Origin: an uncultured Cytophaga sp.
GTDB lineage: Bacteria > Bacteroidota > Bacteroidia > Cytophagales > Cytophagaceae
Length of the DNA: 44,408 nt
Assembly (NCBI RefSeq): GCF_937863595.1
Contig: NZ_CALMGQ010000166.1
Location: forward strand, 1 to 44,408
Reading direction: 5' to 3'
The notes beneath the pieces were generated by a model, which was not told where the DNA came from, did not search any database, and saw only the letters and a program-made list of their open reading frames with translations. The position numbers and the translations under genes are program-made. Of the stretch, positions 44,393-44,408 are shown in pieces; position 1 is the stretch's first letter, and each line of letters begins with the position of its first letter.

Positions 44393-44408
44393 CGTGACTG
44401 TTAGCGTG

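Overview
The window looks like chromosomal DNA of a gliding-type Bacteroidota, most likely a Cytophagales close to Cytophaga. The reasons are the low G+C, the lack of Shine-Dalgarno sequences, promoters of the TTG-N19-TAnnTTTG type, two very large exported proteins with type B (CHU_C) sorting domains of the type IX secretion system (T9SS), a PorP/SprF protein, three PorE-like OmpA proteins and a DUF5686 protein. Genus-level placement is inference. No insertion sequence, integrase or prophage gene was recognised.

Layout. 1-3690 (minus): a patatin-like membrane lipase followed by a DUF5686 protein that runs off the left edge. 3835-7263 (plus): lepA, folD and queE. 7260-8549 (minus): a GT39-type membrane glycosyltransferase. 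8678-13176: two PorE-like OmpA proteins flanking a 49-residue basic exported protein on the other strand. 13295-14329 (minus): an XRE regulator and a small lipoprotein, with a cluster of TTACAnnTGTAA palindromes in front of the regulator. 15015-16037: an acyltransferase-3 protein. 16251-24708: a T9SS-linked block made of a giant PKD adhesin (minus), an M43-like protein that has lost its zinc motif, a PorP/SprF protein and a third PorE-like protein. 24784-27958: a serine hydrolase, an SDR oxidoreductase and a TMEM175-type channel. 28050-33865 (minus): a fatty-acid desaturase, an FKBP isomerase, a second CHU_C adhesin and a second small lipoprotein. 34114-35785 (plus): a pentapeptide-repeat protein and a GT9 heptosyltransferase. 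35786-37415: two identical tRNA-Thr(UGU) cassettes around a repeat-rich stretch. 37416-41877: gyrA, a TPR protein and an unknown gene. 42261-44392: a CRISPR array with no cas gene in view.

How the genes fit together. Much of the window serves the cell surface. The CHU_C proteins should be T9SS cargo, PorP/SprF is the usual partner of type B cargo, and the PorE-like proteins could tie outer-membrane assemblies to peptidoglycan. GT9, GT39 and acyltransferase-3 proteins would modify surface glycans, and the desaturase would adjust membrane lipids. lepA, folD, queE, gyrA and the tRNAs are housekeeping genes.

The points most worth a second look are the catalytically dead M43-like protein inside the T9SS block, the XRE operator cluster, the seven-base-phased repeats in several intergenic gaps, long hairpins that include the last codons of genes, and the orphan CRISPR array.
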